From Isoetes taiwanensis (taxonomy: Eukaryota > Streptophyta > Lycopodiopsida > Isoetales > Isoetaceae), in contig JAJEKV010000066.1 in NCBI GenBank assembly GCA_021234155.1, positions 124,001 to 188,000 on the forward strand: 64,000 bases of DNA, given 5' to 3'. Shown one piece after another: positions 44,819 to 56,962 of the stretch. The number at the start of each line of letters is the position of its first letter. Position 1 is the stretch's first letter. The notes under the pieces are model-generated. The model ran no database searches, was not told where the DNA came from, and saw only the letters and a program-made list of their open reading frames with translations. A program made the position numbers and the translations under genes.

Positions 44819-46205
44819 TCATGGCTAATCGCATCTAGAAATTTCTCATTCTCTATTTTTGATAGAAATGAACATTTAAATTCTGACCATTGACATATCG
44901 TTATTGGGGTTTGATTTGCGGTGTATCTTAGAGCTGCGGGATTCAGTAGTTACAGGATTCACTAGAACAGGATGGCTTAATCCCGAGACAAACTGTATGC
45001 TCTTTTTAATGTATGCTAGAAGCTGCATTTCTCTTAGGTAATCTTCTTACAGTTTTTGAGTTTTGGTTCTTTATAGCCTGCCAATTAAACCCAAAATCCA
45101 GACCTGTGTGATATTCTGAAATGATGTTGGGCAGAACTTGGAACACATGTTGCCATCCTTGCAGCACATGTATTGCTATCAAATCTTTGTACCTCAGAAA
45201 TAAGGAACGTTGATTTGCGAGGAACGGCGATGGTTTTGGCAGCTGAACCTGCGTATGCAGTTTGCAAAGGGATCCATACGGAATCCATACTACTGAAAGC
45301 TCCCTCAACTTTCTCCTGTGTGGATTCTGAATTTAAGCTCCAATCTATTTGGCCCTATGCTCCTCCCTGCAAGTTTGGAATGCTACCATAGTTCGTGGAT
45401 CTTATAATTGGAGGAAGTAAGGCAACAGAAGAAAGAATATCATCCTTTTATGAAGACCCTTCTGTGGTTTTTCTACTTTTTCAATTTGGACGCTACCTAA
45501 TGATTGCATCTTCACAGTCAGGTTCTTATTGTTTAGAACCGTCAAGGGATATGGAACAAGAACCTCAAATCCAGCTTTGAGGTATTGCTATGCCTTTTAT
45601 ACTGTGGGGTCGCAAAAAAAAAAGGGTGAAATTGTTTAATTTAACAAGAGTATTTTTGCAGGATATTCATATAGCAAATACTTGCCAGACATGAGAGAAG
45701 CTATCTAAAGTTGGTAGTGTTGCCTTTTGGTTATGTATAACTAGACTTAATGTTTGAGGCCCGGCCATGCTAATGAAAGAATCGGAGCTTGAATACCCAA
45801 AATATGCTCAGTTAGGTTATGATATTTCCTTCGTTTTTGATGAAAGGTGTGTATGCATGGCTTTTCTTTGCATTTGCATAATTACATGGGATGTTGTTGT
45901 ATGAATTTTTAGAGTGTTCATAAACAGTTCTGGAGTTGCTGACCATTCATGGAATTACAGCCTGTGAAAATACACTTACCATGATTATAGCAGCCTACAC
46001 GTTGTTCATGACTTCTTTATCAAAGAAAATGAACAAAGGCAACCGAGAACCTTTCCGTAATTCTAAGCCGGGTTAATGTGCGCCAAAGGTGTAGAGGTTT
46101 GCCTTCCCCTTTGATGTGCAAAGAAGGTAATTATTGCCACAAAAGGTTTTGTTGTACAATACATTGTTTGGTGTTTCAAATTGTTCTCGAATGCTATTAG
46201 GGTCG
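44819..46205. other. Unassigned stretch, possibly 3' part of the small gene
   Basis: Short frames near 45006-45391 on both strands overlap and neither shows a family match. A poly(A)-rich AAAAAAAAAA occurs near 45616. No gene is supported. Confidence 0.35.
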
Positions 46206-46210
46206 TATGT

Positions 46211-46392
46211 TGAAGATGTGAAGTGAATATGCAAGAAGGCAAAATGAGATGCACGAATTAGCTAGGCTAGTGAGTGAACTGAATGAAAACTAGAAAGGCA
46301 TGACTATGGCTTTATAGTAGAGCCATGTCGAAGAATATGTGGCATGTCTAGTCATCTAGAGAGTATGTCATGGAAAGTATAATGTGCTAACA
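46211..46392 (-). repeat. 3' LTR of copia element
   Basis: Pairs with 51018-51198. The adjacent purine tract (CGGGGGA on the minus strand, 46393-46399) is the likely PPT. Confidence 0.9.
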
Positions 46393-49300
46393 TCCCCCGA
46401 TGACTAACATGGCTAAAAAAGAACAAGAGATCGATTATCCCCCCGGACAATCATGGGGCAGCACGTGAAGAAGTTCTTTCATGCACTAGACCGATGCCCG
46501 CCTAAGGGTTTGGTGAAGCCATCCGCAACTTGATGTTTGGTAGAACAAGAAAAATAGAGATAGGTAACCATTTTCGAAGTTGCTCTTTGATAAACCATAG
46601 CTTGATGTCCATGTGTTTAATCAGCAAATGCATTCGTGGTCTTTGCATGGGCAATGGCACCACCGCTATCACAAGAAATGGTTGCCGGGCTTGATCGTGA
46701 AAGCCGAGGTCTTCAAATAGGTGTACTAACCATCTCATTTCTTGAACTGTTGTAACCAAAGCTTTGAGTTCACCTCAGTAGTACTAATGCTATTAGTCTT
46801 CGCTTTTAGAACTCCGCCTTTATAGGATTGCCTCCAAAGAAAGAGACGAGCTCGGGATGCATTTCTTTTCAAGATCCGTGGAAGCCATGTCGAGTCGAGA
46901 ACAAGAAAAGATGAGGATCTGAAACTTTTGAGTACAAAACTCCTTCATTTTGAGTGCCTTTTAGATAATGTAGAACCTGCTTGGTCGCTCTCCGGTGTGG
47001 TTCCTTAGGATGATGCATAAACCTTGTGAGAACTCGCAACAATATAAGTAATGTATGGCCTAGTGTTGGTGAGATATAGTAAAGCCAACCAATTGCCTAT
47101 ATAGTGTTGCATCAACATTTTCTTTATCCTGCTTCAAGAGTGAGCGCTTGACTCAAATCACATGGAGTGGATAAAGCTTTGGACCGGCCATGTGAAATTT
47201 GTCAAGCAATTCTGAAATGTATTTCTCAAGGTGAGATGAATCCCCGAGGATCTTGCCGACTTCTAGTCCTAGGCACAATGCATTAGCCCTAGATCCGTGA
47301 CTTCAAAGCCGGGCCGCAAGTGTTGCTTTAGTGTGAGAGATAATGTGAGTCGATCCCTCGTCACAATGGTGTCGCCTACATAGAGCGTAAGAACACTAAC
47401 TTGTGATTTTGAGAGAATAAAATATAGGCTAGGATCAGCTCTTGATCTCCGATATCCAAGCTGATTGATCTTGGTATTCCAACACCGCGGAGCTTGCCCG
47501 AGGCAATACAAGCTTTTTTTCAACTTGCACACATAATTGGGATAATTTTGATCTTTGAAACCGTAGTTGAGACATATAGAGCTCTTTCTTCGAGATCTCC
47601 ATTTAAAAAAGCTGATTTGAAGTCCATTTGATATAGAGGCCAAGCTTTTTGTGCTGCCAATGCTATCACTACCTTCAATGTGTCCAATCGACGACGGGTG
47701 CAAAAATATCATGATAATCAAATCCTTCTTTTATGCGAAACCTTTGGCCACTAGCCTTGCTTTTACGCTTTAGATAGTGTGCCATCAAGATGATATTTCG
47801 TAAAACACCCATTTAGCACCAATGACATTAGTCGCTATGGGTTTAGGCACAAGCTCACATGTTCCTTTGCTTATGCATCATAGCGATTTCCTCTTGCATT
47901 GTTGTAAACCCAAAGAAGGGTCTTTTGCTGCTTGTATATGGCTGATTGGGTCTTGAGGAGCTGATAGCACTTTGGCCATTAGAACATAATTGCAATGAAT
48001 TTTAGATGGAAGATCATCCGAGTAGTTGATCGGGCAAAGAAGTTTAGCAATTCTTTCGCACCTTCAAGCAAAGGAAGATCCGGGGACAATTGTTTCCATT
48101 GGTGTTTCATGCTGAAACAATGGCAGGTCAAGTGGTGGGATATCCGACTCATCCCTCGCCCGATTCCTCATCGCCAAAGGGCTCCTCATATGCTAAAGGT
48201 TCAAAGTCATCATAGGCATTGTGAGAGACACTTGTAGCAAAGATTAGAAGGACCAATATCAAGAATACTTGTAAGATTGGTAGCGGATGAGGAATGTCTA
48301 ACCTCCAAACTAGTAGAGCGACCACCGGACGAACTTGACCAGCTTTTGAGTGGCATCTTCAATGTCAAAGGTATTTATGATCACCCTTTCATAATCAGCT
48401 TTGTTTGGTTGATAGAACTCTTGAGAGTAGACTGCATCTTCAATAAAATGCATGCTTCGTGATGCAAATACACGCTTTGGTGAGAGGATCATAGCATCTC
48501 CAACCTTTCATGTTTGTAGGATAGCCAATAAATATGACTTTAGTGGCCCCGTCAATGAAGTTTGCCTTTGCTTTTGCAGAGTTCCCTAGGAACAAGAGGC
48601 AAATTCCAAGCAGCCAAATACTCTTAGATTTGATACATCTGGTTTTCTCGCCATAAAGAGCCTCAAATGGCGCCTTATACTTGATAGCTTGAGTGGGAGC
48701 CCTATTACAAAGGTAGGCAGGGAAGCTAGAACCGAACTCACCCGTGAGTTGTGGAGGCAATTCTTTAAATTTCAAAGATGCTACGAGTCAAATTCATAAG
48801 TGTTCGGTTTTTCCTTTCTCACCGCTTTGGGAGGGGCATACGGCACAATCAGCTCTCGTTGTATCCCTTTGATTCAATGTAAGCCTAAAACTCTTGAGAG
48901 AGATATTCCTTGGCATTATCGATCCGAGAGCTTTAATAGGAGTAGAGAACTCCTTTTCCACTTGCAGATCAATGTTTTAAAAACAAAGAAATGCTTGAGA
49001 CTTGAGCTTAATGGGATAAACCCACGATATCTATCAAAATCATCAACAATCACAAGAAAGTACCTATTTCCAGCTAGAGATTCTATTGGCAGTGACAAAT
49101 ATCAAGGTGAAGAAGCTCCAAGGGTTGTTGAGCCCTAAATTCAGCCTTGGGATAGGACGCTTGTATTTGTTTACCGAGACCGCATGCAAGATACCTAAGG
49201 TCCTTTGTTGTGAGGGGAGGCATGCCTTGAACCATATTGAGTTTGGATGTCAAAACCAAAGCCGGAGATGAATATGCCCAAATCTAGCATGCCATAAAGA

Positions 49301-50740
49301 TTCTCATTGCTTTTAGGGAACAAAGAATAAAGGAGAGAGGACTCGCCTTTGCACTTGAACTAGTTGTTGAGTATCCAAAATATATAAGCCCTCCTCATTA
49401 AGATGACCTTGAGCAATGGGTCCCAAATGCTTAAGGTCAATAAACTTCAATGGATTTTTATGGAGAATGTGCACAAGACCATCCGAAAAACAGACGTAAT
49501 AGCCCATCTTTTTATCAAATTCGCTTACACTAAGCAAATTTACAAGTAATCCAGTACTAGGATCACATCTTCAACCGAGAGAGGAGGCATTTTGTGGTGG
49601 AAATAGACACATTTCTTTGCCCGTAGACTTAGCTAGATTGCCATCCGCCATCTTTACCATTGTTTTATCAAAAGATTTAATATGTCGGAAAACATTTGAC
49701 ACTGCCAAGTGCTTAGTTGCCCCTGAGTCAACTAGCCAATTATTATGATGTAGCTTTTCTCAGAAAGCAAAATTGAGAAACCGCAATTCTTCTTCCTCCA
49801 AGTCAAGATGAGAAACTTTGCGCAGAACTTCATGAGCGTAACCCTGATCCTTAGAACTCGGATCCTTAGCTTTCTCGTTGAGATTCCTTATGTTTGAGAA
49901 ATTCAAAGAACATCTTTAAGAAGTTTCTTGCAATCTCTTTTGATGTGCCCCTTTTGTTGCAATACCAAAGAAGAAAAAATGGTTGCTTAGAGTCGAGCTA
50001 GGGCTGTTCTCAAACTTTCCTTGTGTTCACGAGAGGAGGAAGCTAAAGGATTCATAGGAGGTGAAGAAATTCGAGCTTTAGAATAGAAAGTAGCTTCGAT
50101 CCGATCATACCTTTTTTCGTTCTTGTTCAAGATCTACTAGTTTCGCTCAAGCCGATTGAAACCGATAGTAATTTTGTCCCGCAGCCTTGTAATAGTCAAT
50201 GATAGATTGATCTTCACGGGGTAACCCTTTGAGAGCATACTCAATAAGGGTGCTATTGGATATATTTCCACCGGCCGCAAAATATTCTTCCTTCAATTTT
50301 TGAATTTTCGCATATAATCTCTCATGTTGGTACAATCGCCCAAATTTTAAGTTGTCCATCTTACTTTGAATATTAAGTCGCCGTCCTTCACCGCTTGAGT
50401 ACAAGTTTGATGCAAGAATGCAAGGGCTTGCAGAGAAGGATGTATAGACTCTCAAATCCCTTTGAAAATCTCAGGCATATGCAAAGCTTTGAGATGATTC
50501 CATGCTTTAAAATCCTTCGCTTTCATCAAGAGTGGTAGGATTCCAAGTTGATAGAAAAACTTCACCTAAATCTCTCGAGATTAAGGTTAGTTTCGAAAGC
50601 ATCTCTCGTAAAATAATTGTCAATCTCCAATACTGTGGTGGATGAAGTATTTCCGCAGAGTTGCATCGCAGACATTTTGGCGTATGCGAGGATCCGATGA
50701 GATCCGCAAGATCCGCAACAACACCGTTCCGAAACAACAA
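46393..50740 (-). pseudogene. Copia gag-pol remnants
   Basis: From 5' to 3' on the minus strand. Gag: KMDNLKFGRLYQHERLYAKI near 50290-50370, with a zinc-knuckle piece YCNKRGHIKRDCKKLLK near 49920-49975. Protease: NWLVDSGATKHLAVSNVF near 49690-49745. GAG-pre-integrase: SEFDKKMGYYVCFSDG near 49490-49540 and NEEGLYILDT. Integrase: YFLVIVDDFDRY and later YLCNRAPTQAIKYKAPFEAL. RT: YVCKLKKSLYCLGQAPRCWN near 47470-47540 and LYVGDTIVT near 47350-47385. RNase H end: VTTVQEMRWLVHLFEDLG near 46700-46760. The RT catalytic YVDD reads YVGD, which would abolish polymerase activity. Many 1-2 bp frameshifts occur between blocks. Confidence 0.85.
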
Positions 50741-51002
50741 ATCCGGCGCGAACAGATCCTAACAAATCCCGCAGTTTTCTACTGGCTTCAAACTATTTTG
50801 TCGCCAACAAAAGCGTGGGACGACAATTTTTGGTCGAACAAATCAACAAATGGTCGACGGCAACTTTGGTCGACGGGCAATTTTGGATCAACTCCACCAA
50901 TGCTTGCATGCAAAGAATTGATTCAATTCTCTTTGATCGTGCCCAACAGCCTGTGTCCCGATCCCTCCTCGCTAGAACTCGCGACTCATTTTCTTCTCAC
51001 GA

Positions 51003-51017
51003 CCGGCTCTGATACCA
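51003..51017 (-). other. Primer binding site of copia element
   Basis: On the minus strand TGGTATCAGAGCCGG, complementary to the 3' end of initiator tRNA-Met, directly abuts the 5' LTR with no gap. Confidence 0.9.
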
Positions 51018-51198
51018 TGAAGATGTGAAGTGAATATGCAAGAAGGCAAAATGAGATGCACGAATTAGCTAGGCTAGTGAGTGAACTGAATGAAAACTAG
51101 AAAGGCATGAATATGGCTTTATAGTAGAGCCATGTCAGCAACATGTGGCATGTCTAGTCATCTAGAGAGTATGTCATGGAAAGTATAATGTGCTAACA
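51018..51198 (-). repeat. 5' LTR of copia element
   Basis: Nearly identical to 46211-46392. Differences cluster around 51114 and 51140-51147. Confidence 0.9.
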
Positions 51199-51203
51199 TA
51201 TGT

Positions 51204-51960
51204 AAGCTTAGGCTTTGCGCTATAATCTTATAATGGCATTTTTGAAGGGATATCTATTAATTATGAATAAGTCCAAATTTTGTTGAATGTGTTTGAGTTC
51301 TATTATTTTGGCGTCAAAGCCATAATTTGTTAGACTAGATGAGTAAGAGACTTCACTGTTGGAAAATATTGTGTCTTTACTAGATGCGAAGAAACTTCCA
51401 CCCAATATCTATAATTTACACTAAGAGTGCTCTCAAGGCGGTTATTTTTTGGGCACAAAATACGAGCCAAACGAGATGTTTTTTCAAGAACTTTTATATT
51501 AGCATATCTAGCACTGACATAAAGTTTATTCTCTCTAATAAACTATATTCTGTTAAGACATTCACAATTATAATCTGCATTCTGCATGGAAACCCACATT
51601 CTTATATTGCGCAGAACTTTTTGATTCAATAATAAAGTTTAAGCTTCCAGTATCCAAAACTGCCAAAACGAGAATACCATCGACTAACACTTCGAGTCGC
51701 ACTAGATTTATATTTTTATCATTTTTAACGGAACTATAGTTTTAGATAATTGACATTGCTATATTAAGTTCATGAAGTCATACAAAACCAGATGACAATA
51801 TAATAAAATGGTTTTGTTTCGTTTCTACCAATAAAAGAATTAATATTGCCATTATATGTATGACTATAGATATTAAGATTTGCATAGAAAATAATGAGTT
51901 CTATAAAAAAAGAGTCTGAGATGAACAGGTTTCTGTCGACGACATAGCTTCCCAACTTAT
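51204..51960. other. AT-rich body of a presumptive Helitron, no gene
   Basis: No coding capacity. The right end at 51988 has Helitron 3' hallmarks. A 5' TC end could not be located. Confidence 0.3.
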
Positions 51961-51988
51961 GCCCAACAACGCTGGGCACCATTACTAG
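51961..51988 (+). mobile_element. Helitron-type 3' end, + orientation
   Basis: GCCCAACAACGCTGGGC (51961-51977) is a hairpin, followed 7 nt later by CTAG (51985-51988) and a T. This matches the hairpin plus CTRR rule for Helitron 3' ends. Confidence 0.6.
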
Positions 51989-52075
51989 TATCTATAAAAT
52001 TTAAGTAAGTCCAATTTTTGTTAAATGTCATATTAGAGTCATGCATAGATTCAAACATCATTTGACATACCAATA

Positions 52076-52209
52076 CACTACTACAAAACTAGGTATAAAT
52101 GGCATAACCAAGGCGGAGCATAAATAACACGTATATGCACAAAAGGTAAATTATGTGCCATTTATGCTCCGTCTTTTTTTGCAATTTATACCCTATTTTT
52201 GTACTAGTG
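52076..52209. mobile_element. 134-bp CACTA-type MITE
   Basis: It begins CACTACTACAAAACTAGG and ends, inverted, CACTAGTACAAAAATAGGG. ATA duplicates on both sides (52073-52075 and 52210-52212), the 3-bp duplication expected of CACTA elements. The arms are complementary over most of the length (GGCGGAGCATAAAT against ATTTATGCTCCG). No transposase. Confidence 0.85.
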
Positions 52210-52224
52210 ATAGAGTAATAGAGT

Positions 52225-52470
52225 TTATACTATATGAGTCAATGGTAGCATTAGACATAGAGTTAGATGTGGAGTCAGTAGTAGCATCAAATGTAGAGTC
52301 AATAATAGAGTCAGACTTAGGATCAATAATAGTGTCAGACATAGAGTCATTCTTAGTGTCAAGCATAGAGGTAGAATTAAAGATCCACATGAGAGTCGCA
52401 TATAGAGTCAAACTAAGAGTTTTAGCATCAGCATTAGGGTCACGCATATCTTCTGACGTAACATCAACAG
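52225..52470 (+). repeat. Degenerate AGAGTCA tandem repeat
   Basis: About a dozen units of ~18-21 bp built on ATAGAGTCAG(A/T), continuing sparsely to about 52625. The open frames on both strands here (for example 52155-52478) are produced by the repeat. Confidence 0.75.
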
Positions 52471-52479
52471 TAGAGTGAG

Positions 52480-52975
52480 TTGGCATGTATGATTGTAACT
52501 AATGATAAAGATAAAAAGTCAATATACATCATCCAAATCGTCAAACATAGTGTCACCTATAGAGTCAACTTAGCTAAAATGAACTAACATCATCCATAGA
52601 GTCAGTTATAGTAGCAAACTTAGCAAGAGAGAACTAATTGAGACATATCTGTTGCTATTAACTGCAAAATGCTATTTTTACCTCAAAAATTACCAATGAT
52701 AACCTTCTAACTCTATGGCTCATGCTAATCCCCCTTCCTGTTGTAGCGTTTAGATGGGGAGCTCAGAAGCTTGCATGTAACATATATAATGACATATATG
52801 ATACATATCTCATATGTCATAAATCGGATATATGCCACATGATATATATAATATCACATCTCATAAGTCATAAGTTAAATATGTGTCATATAGTCTATAT
52901 GATGACATATGTCACATGGCATATATCTCTAATATATAATTGTAATATGGAGGGTAAGGGACCAGCTTAAACCTA
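52480..52975. other. AT-rich stretch with CATAT-rich simple sequence
   Basis: Between about 52780 and 52935 the sequence is dominated by ATATG/CATAT words (for example GACATATATGATACATATC). No gene. Confidence 0.5.
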
Positions 52976-52979
52976 TTTA

Positions 52980-54400
52980 AGTATTTTTTTAATCATTTGT
53001 TTAGAATTGGACACGTGTAAGTGTGAGAAAATTCGGCATGTCAAGAGCCGGCACGTGTAATCAGGAAAAATTCTTAAAACATTACAGGTCTTTCTAGAAG
53101 TCAAGTATCACATGTCTCGTTGTTCTCAAACCTCCTGATCGTGTCCGTGAGACTTCCGGATTGATCTTTTTATTGATATAAAAAGGGGAGGACTGATCGT
53201 AGGTAGACACAAAGCTGAGGTCTATCCTTAGTTTACCGGATGTGTCAGGAGGAACGAGGGATGCGCCGGAAGTAGGGCCTGTAGTTTGCACCACAACCGC
53301 CGAGTCGGATTAGGGTTTAGCATGCTATTTGCATGCGAGGCTATAGCCGATATGGAGCCTATCATCGCAGATATCGCAGCAATGGTGATAAAGAGGAAGT
53401 CGACGCCATCACAGTGCAGCCAGGATAAAACAATATAAAGGTCGGTCGAGATTTCATAAGAAAAAGGGAGATTTTGGCAAGCTTGGAGGTCGTGGGCATG
53501 AAGCAAAGCCGGTAGTAATGGAAGTGACCTCAAATGCCCCTGACCGCCCGGAAATTGGCCTAAATGGTTCAGAGGGCCAATTGAGGGAAATAGAGCCGAT
53601 AAACCCTGAAGGGGCCATAGCCGCCATAAATCGAAATGGATCGTGATCAACCCAAGCCAAATCCGCACCAAATTCGCCGAAATTAGTATTAGGGTGTTGG
53701 AAATCGCACCCAAAGGGCCGATTTGCATGTTTGAGGCCCCAATCAAGCCGTGAATCAAAGATTGGAAGCCTAACTGGGTCAAGTTATCGAGTCGAGACCC
53801 TAAAAGGGTCGTGGCCCTAACCTGCTATAAAAATAAAAGGAAGATATTGTGAGGTCGAATCGGATTGCTCTTAGGTTTCCTAAGAGCGGCACTTGAAGAT
53901 TCCAAATACCTTGGTTTGCGAAGAAAGGATTCTGCATTGATGAAGTATCTCGATTATTGATATCCAAAAAATTGTAACAAAGGTTATGGCGGGGAATTCT
54001 AGGGTAAATTGAGCCGCCCTTATGGCGGTGGAAGTGAAAGATCTTTGTCTAAAACCCAAAGACAAAATCAAGTCAGAGTTTGTACGATCGAAATCAATCA
54101 GTAGATTGACAAATAAATCAAGTTGTAGTTGAGGTTTTTCTGACCGTCACCCCAAATAGAGAGAGGTTACGATTGCTCTACTTTTTCAACTTGAATTGAG
54201 AGTTTACAAATACACAATCGTGATTCGCTTTGTGCAGTGTGAAGCTTAATATCATTGGCTCTCGGTTTATATGAACTTAATCGAAATGTTGTTCTCTCGC
54301 AAATATCAATCAGCCCTTTGAAGGATAAATTGCATTTGCAGAGCTTTGCGCTTATACATTTGGTCCAACAAAGTTTTGGCCCCATTCCGTGATCCAAAGT
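52980..54400 (+). other. Possible LTR-type sequence, unassigned
   Basis: GC-richer than its surroundings. It contains TATAAAAATAAAAGGAAG near 53826-53843, like a retrotransposon promoter, and ends near 54358-54380 at TTTGGTCCAACAAAGTTTTGG, which resembles an LTR/primer-site junction. No partner copy exists in the window and no retroelement genes follow, so a solo LTR is only a guess. Open frames here (longest 53228-53782, minus) match nothing I know. Confidence 0.3.
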
Positions 54401-55884
54401 TTGATTTTGTGGGCTTTATTGGAGAAGATTTCTCCGAAAGCATGACCCAAGTTGTTGTCGCCACTCCAACCATGTCTCAAAGAATTAGCGGTTTTAAAAA
54501 AGCACCCAAACTATAGTTCATTGAACCTTCACCATTAATCAATCCAGCTTATATATTCCCCGCTATCCATTTCAAATAAACATACAAGGCATTAAAATTA
54601 CAAAGATATGCAAAGGGTTCTCCAAACCTTTATTCGCCAATAAGTAAACTCATTATGCTCATTGAAAACATGCAAATTTGAGAACGATAGCTACGTAACT
54701 ACTTACACATTATGAAAATGTATAAGGGATGTCTTAGCTATGTAACTATGGCTATGTAATTACTTACACATTTTTAGTATAGGGATTTCTTAGCTATGTA
54801 ACTTGCACCAGTCGCCAGATTAAACCCCCAATCCCCTAACTGAGCCCCCAATTTGGAGCCTTGGCTTGCACGTTAGGAAAATGTATAGGGGAAAAAGTAA
54901 TGTAAATGTATAGGGGAAAAGCTAATGTATAGGGAAGGGAAGCGTTGAAGTTGAGCCAACTAGAATGCGGGATAAAAAGAATAAGCGGAAGGTGGAGGCG
55001 ATAAAAAGAATAAGCGGAAGGTGAAGGTTAGACCTATAGAAAAACCTATGTTGACCCAAGTGAAGAAGCAAGCTCGCACATACAAGATGAAAGGGCTCTC
55101 CTTCTGCAAAATCAGCAGTATTATACATATCATATCAATATGTTTTTTGGATGTCAAGCATGAGCGTTGATCGATTTAAACGCATGATTTAAACACATGA
55201 CGAACCACCATAGGAAGATCCATTTGGCAAGAGGTGTTTTGATGGTCATCCATAGTTCTAACTTCATAAACAATATGGAAATTCAAATTTTAGCCTCCTT
55301 TGTTTTTCTACTAGCTATGCGTTATGAGGTAAATCGCATTGGCTTAGGGTTTTTTTTTAAAGAAACTCTCTAGTGGCGCTACTAGGGGTTGCAGTCGCAG
55401 TGCCTTTCTGGATATTAAAATATATGCAATGCTTGCTAAGTTGGAAAGTTAGTTTGCAAATGTTTAGTCCTTAGCATAGGACTAAACAAACAAACCAAAC
55501 AAATTTCATGCTTCCAGTGGTTTGCAAAGTGCAAATAGTGAGTCCATGAAACTATTTTAGTATTATCTCCATAAACTTGCCCCGAAGGCTAGCATGATTC
55601 ATATACTCTTCCTCTTCTTTCCACCAAAGATTTTCAACTCTTTGATGGTAAAACTTCCTATGCCTTAATTATCCATTTATTCCAATCATCCCAATCATCC
55701 ACAATCTTTTGCCCCTCAATCCACATCGATTGAACAAACATGGAGCAAAGAAGAAGATAACAACCAAGAACCACGCGGAAAAGGTAACCAAAATGTAAAC
55801 GACACCATTCTTTGCAGATTGGCCATAGACAATATATGAATAATCAATAGCATGTCACCCAATAACATCATTTTTTTAACCATT
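54401..55884. other. Intergenic stretch
   Basis: No gene. Short local duplications occur: GCTATGTAACTA(T/C) units near 54690-54800, ATGTATAGGG(G)AAAA units near 54880-54925, and AAAAAGAATAAGCGGAAGGTG twice near 54975-55025. Confidence 0.45.
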
Positions 55885-55886
55885 TA

Positions 55887-55921
55887 GTGGCGGCGAAGGC
55901 CGCCACGACAAATTCTTGTAA
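55887..55921. repeat. GC-rich hairpin repeat, copy 2
   Basis: GTGGCGGC-GAAG-GCCGCCAC followed by GACAAATTCTTGTAAT. The same family as 2210-2247, with paired changes that keep the stem. Confidence 0.5.
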
Positions 55922-55984
55922 TGTTAAAGTAGATATTATAATATAAAGTTCATATATATCATATATATGGTATATAATGGTATA

Positions 55985-56014
55985 CTAGTAAACGTGTGCC
56001 CAGCGTTGCTGGGC
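55985..56014 (-). mobile_element. Helitron-type 3' end, minus orientation
   Basis: On the minus strand GCCCAGCAACGCTGGGC (56014-55998) is followed 9 nt later by CTAG (55988-55985) and T. Same hairpin family as at 51961. The body extends to higher coordinates. Confidence 0.65.
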
Positions 56015-56398
56015 TAATATTTTGGGTTGTGTTTTTACCCGAACTTTAACGTCCATATGTGCAACTTCGGCAACTATGCATGATATTGGCAAGAATGGTC
56101 CACATTTGCTTTTGTAATTATTTTTGTTATTGAAATTGTCTAATGATAATATCATCAATGTAACAACTTTGCATTTACAGATTTCTATAGAAAAAACAAT
56201 GCTTTATAAGAAATATGGGGGTAGTTAAATCTATCTCTAAAGATGGAAATTTGGAAAGAAAGATCCAAAACTTATACTCAAAATGTCACCATTAGAAGTA
56301 GTTAAGCACATCAACAAAAAATAGGTAGAAAAACACAAAATCTTGTCCTGGCTTATTGATGTATTTTAGTTCATGATGGAATTTTGAATATGCATCTC

Positions 56399-56962
56399 CA
56401 GATGGCACACATCACCAAGGGCCTAACGTTGTACCTCGTTGGATGCTCCCGTGATATGTTTACTTCTCCGAAAGATAACATTTTAGCTAGGGTAAAAGTG
56501 AAATGTATAGGCGAGTCATTGCTTCGAACTGCACACGACGTCTCACGACTATCAAGAATGTGAGATAACTCATCCCAAAAATAGGCACATATAATTGAAT
56601 CAGATATCGCCTCAAGAAGGAACGATTTGTGGACCCTAAAGTGTGTTCCATTATATATTCCAATATAGGTGAGTTTCTTTGCTACTAAAATGTCACCCTC
56701 GGGTAACTAAGTCAATTCTCATTTGAGAAAAAAAAAGACAAACAATTAGAGACCCAACTAATAGATACATGTACTCATCCTCCACCTATCTCTCTCAAAT
56801 CACATCCGCGTAAATAACGATCCCTTGGATAGACTTGAGCAAATAGGAAGTCATTAATTACTTGGATGAAGTGCTCCAACTTGACAACCTCCTCAGTGCA
56901 AAATATTTCTTTCACCTTTGCAATGAGCTCCTCATTTTCTACGTTCGCTAGCGTTGCTGGGC
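56399..56962. repeat. Dispersed repeat, copy 2, ending in a third hairpin piece
   Basis: Homologous to 42953-43492. At 56948-56962, GCGTTGCTGGGCATAAG is the inverse of CTTATGCCCAACAACGC at the Helitron end near 51957, but it is cut at the hairpin apex. Confidence 0.65.

Larger units (their letters stand above)
46211..51198 (-). mobile_element. Ty1/copia retrotransposon with short LTRs and perfect TSD
   Basis: LTRs of 182 and 181 bp (46211-46392 and 51018-51198) begin TGTTAGCAC and end CATCTTCA on the minus strand. TATGT flanks the element at 46206-46210 and 51199-51203. A primer site lies directly inside the 5' LTR and a purine tract beside the 3' LTR. Gag, protease, integrase, RT and RNase H follow in copia order. 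The LTRs differ at only a handful of positions, so the insertion is not very old, yet coding is disrupted throughout. Confidence 0.92.

Noticed and set aside
52155-52486. Open frames of ~100 codons on both strands
   Set aside because: They are produced by the AGAGTCA tandem repeat and the adjacent MITE.
53228-53782. 184-codon minus frame as a gene
   Set aside because: No domain, start context or splice signals. It lies in an LTR-like stretch, so it is probably chance.
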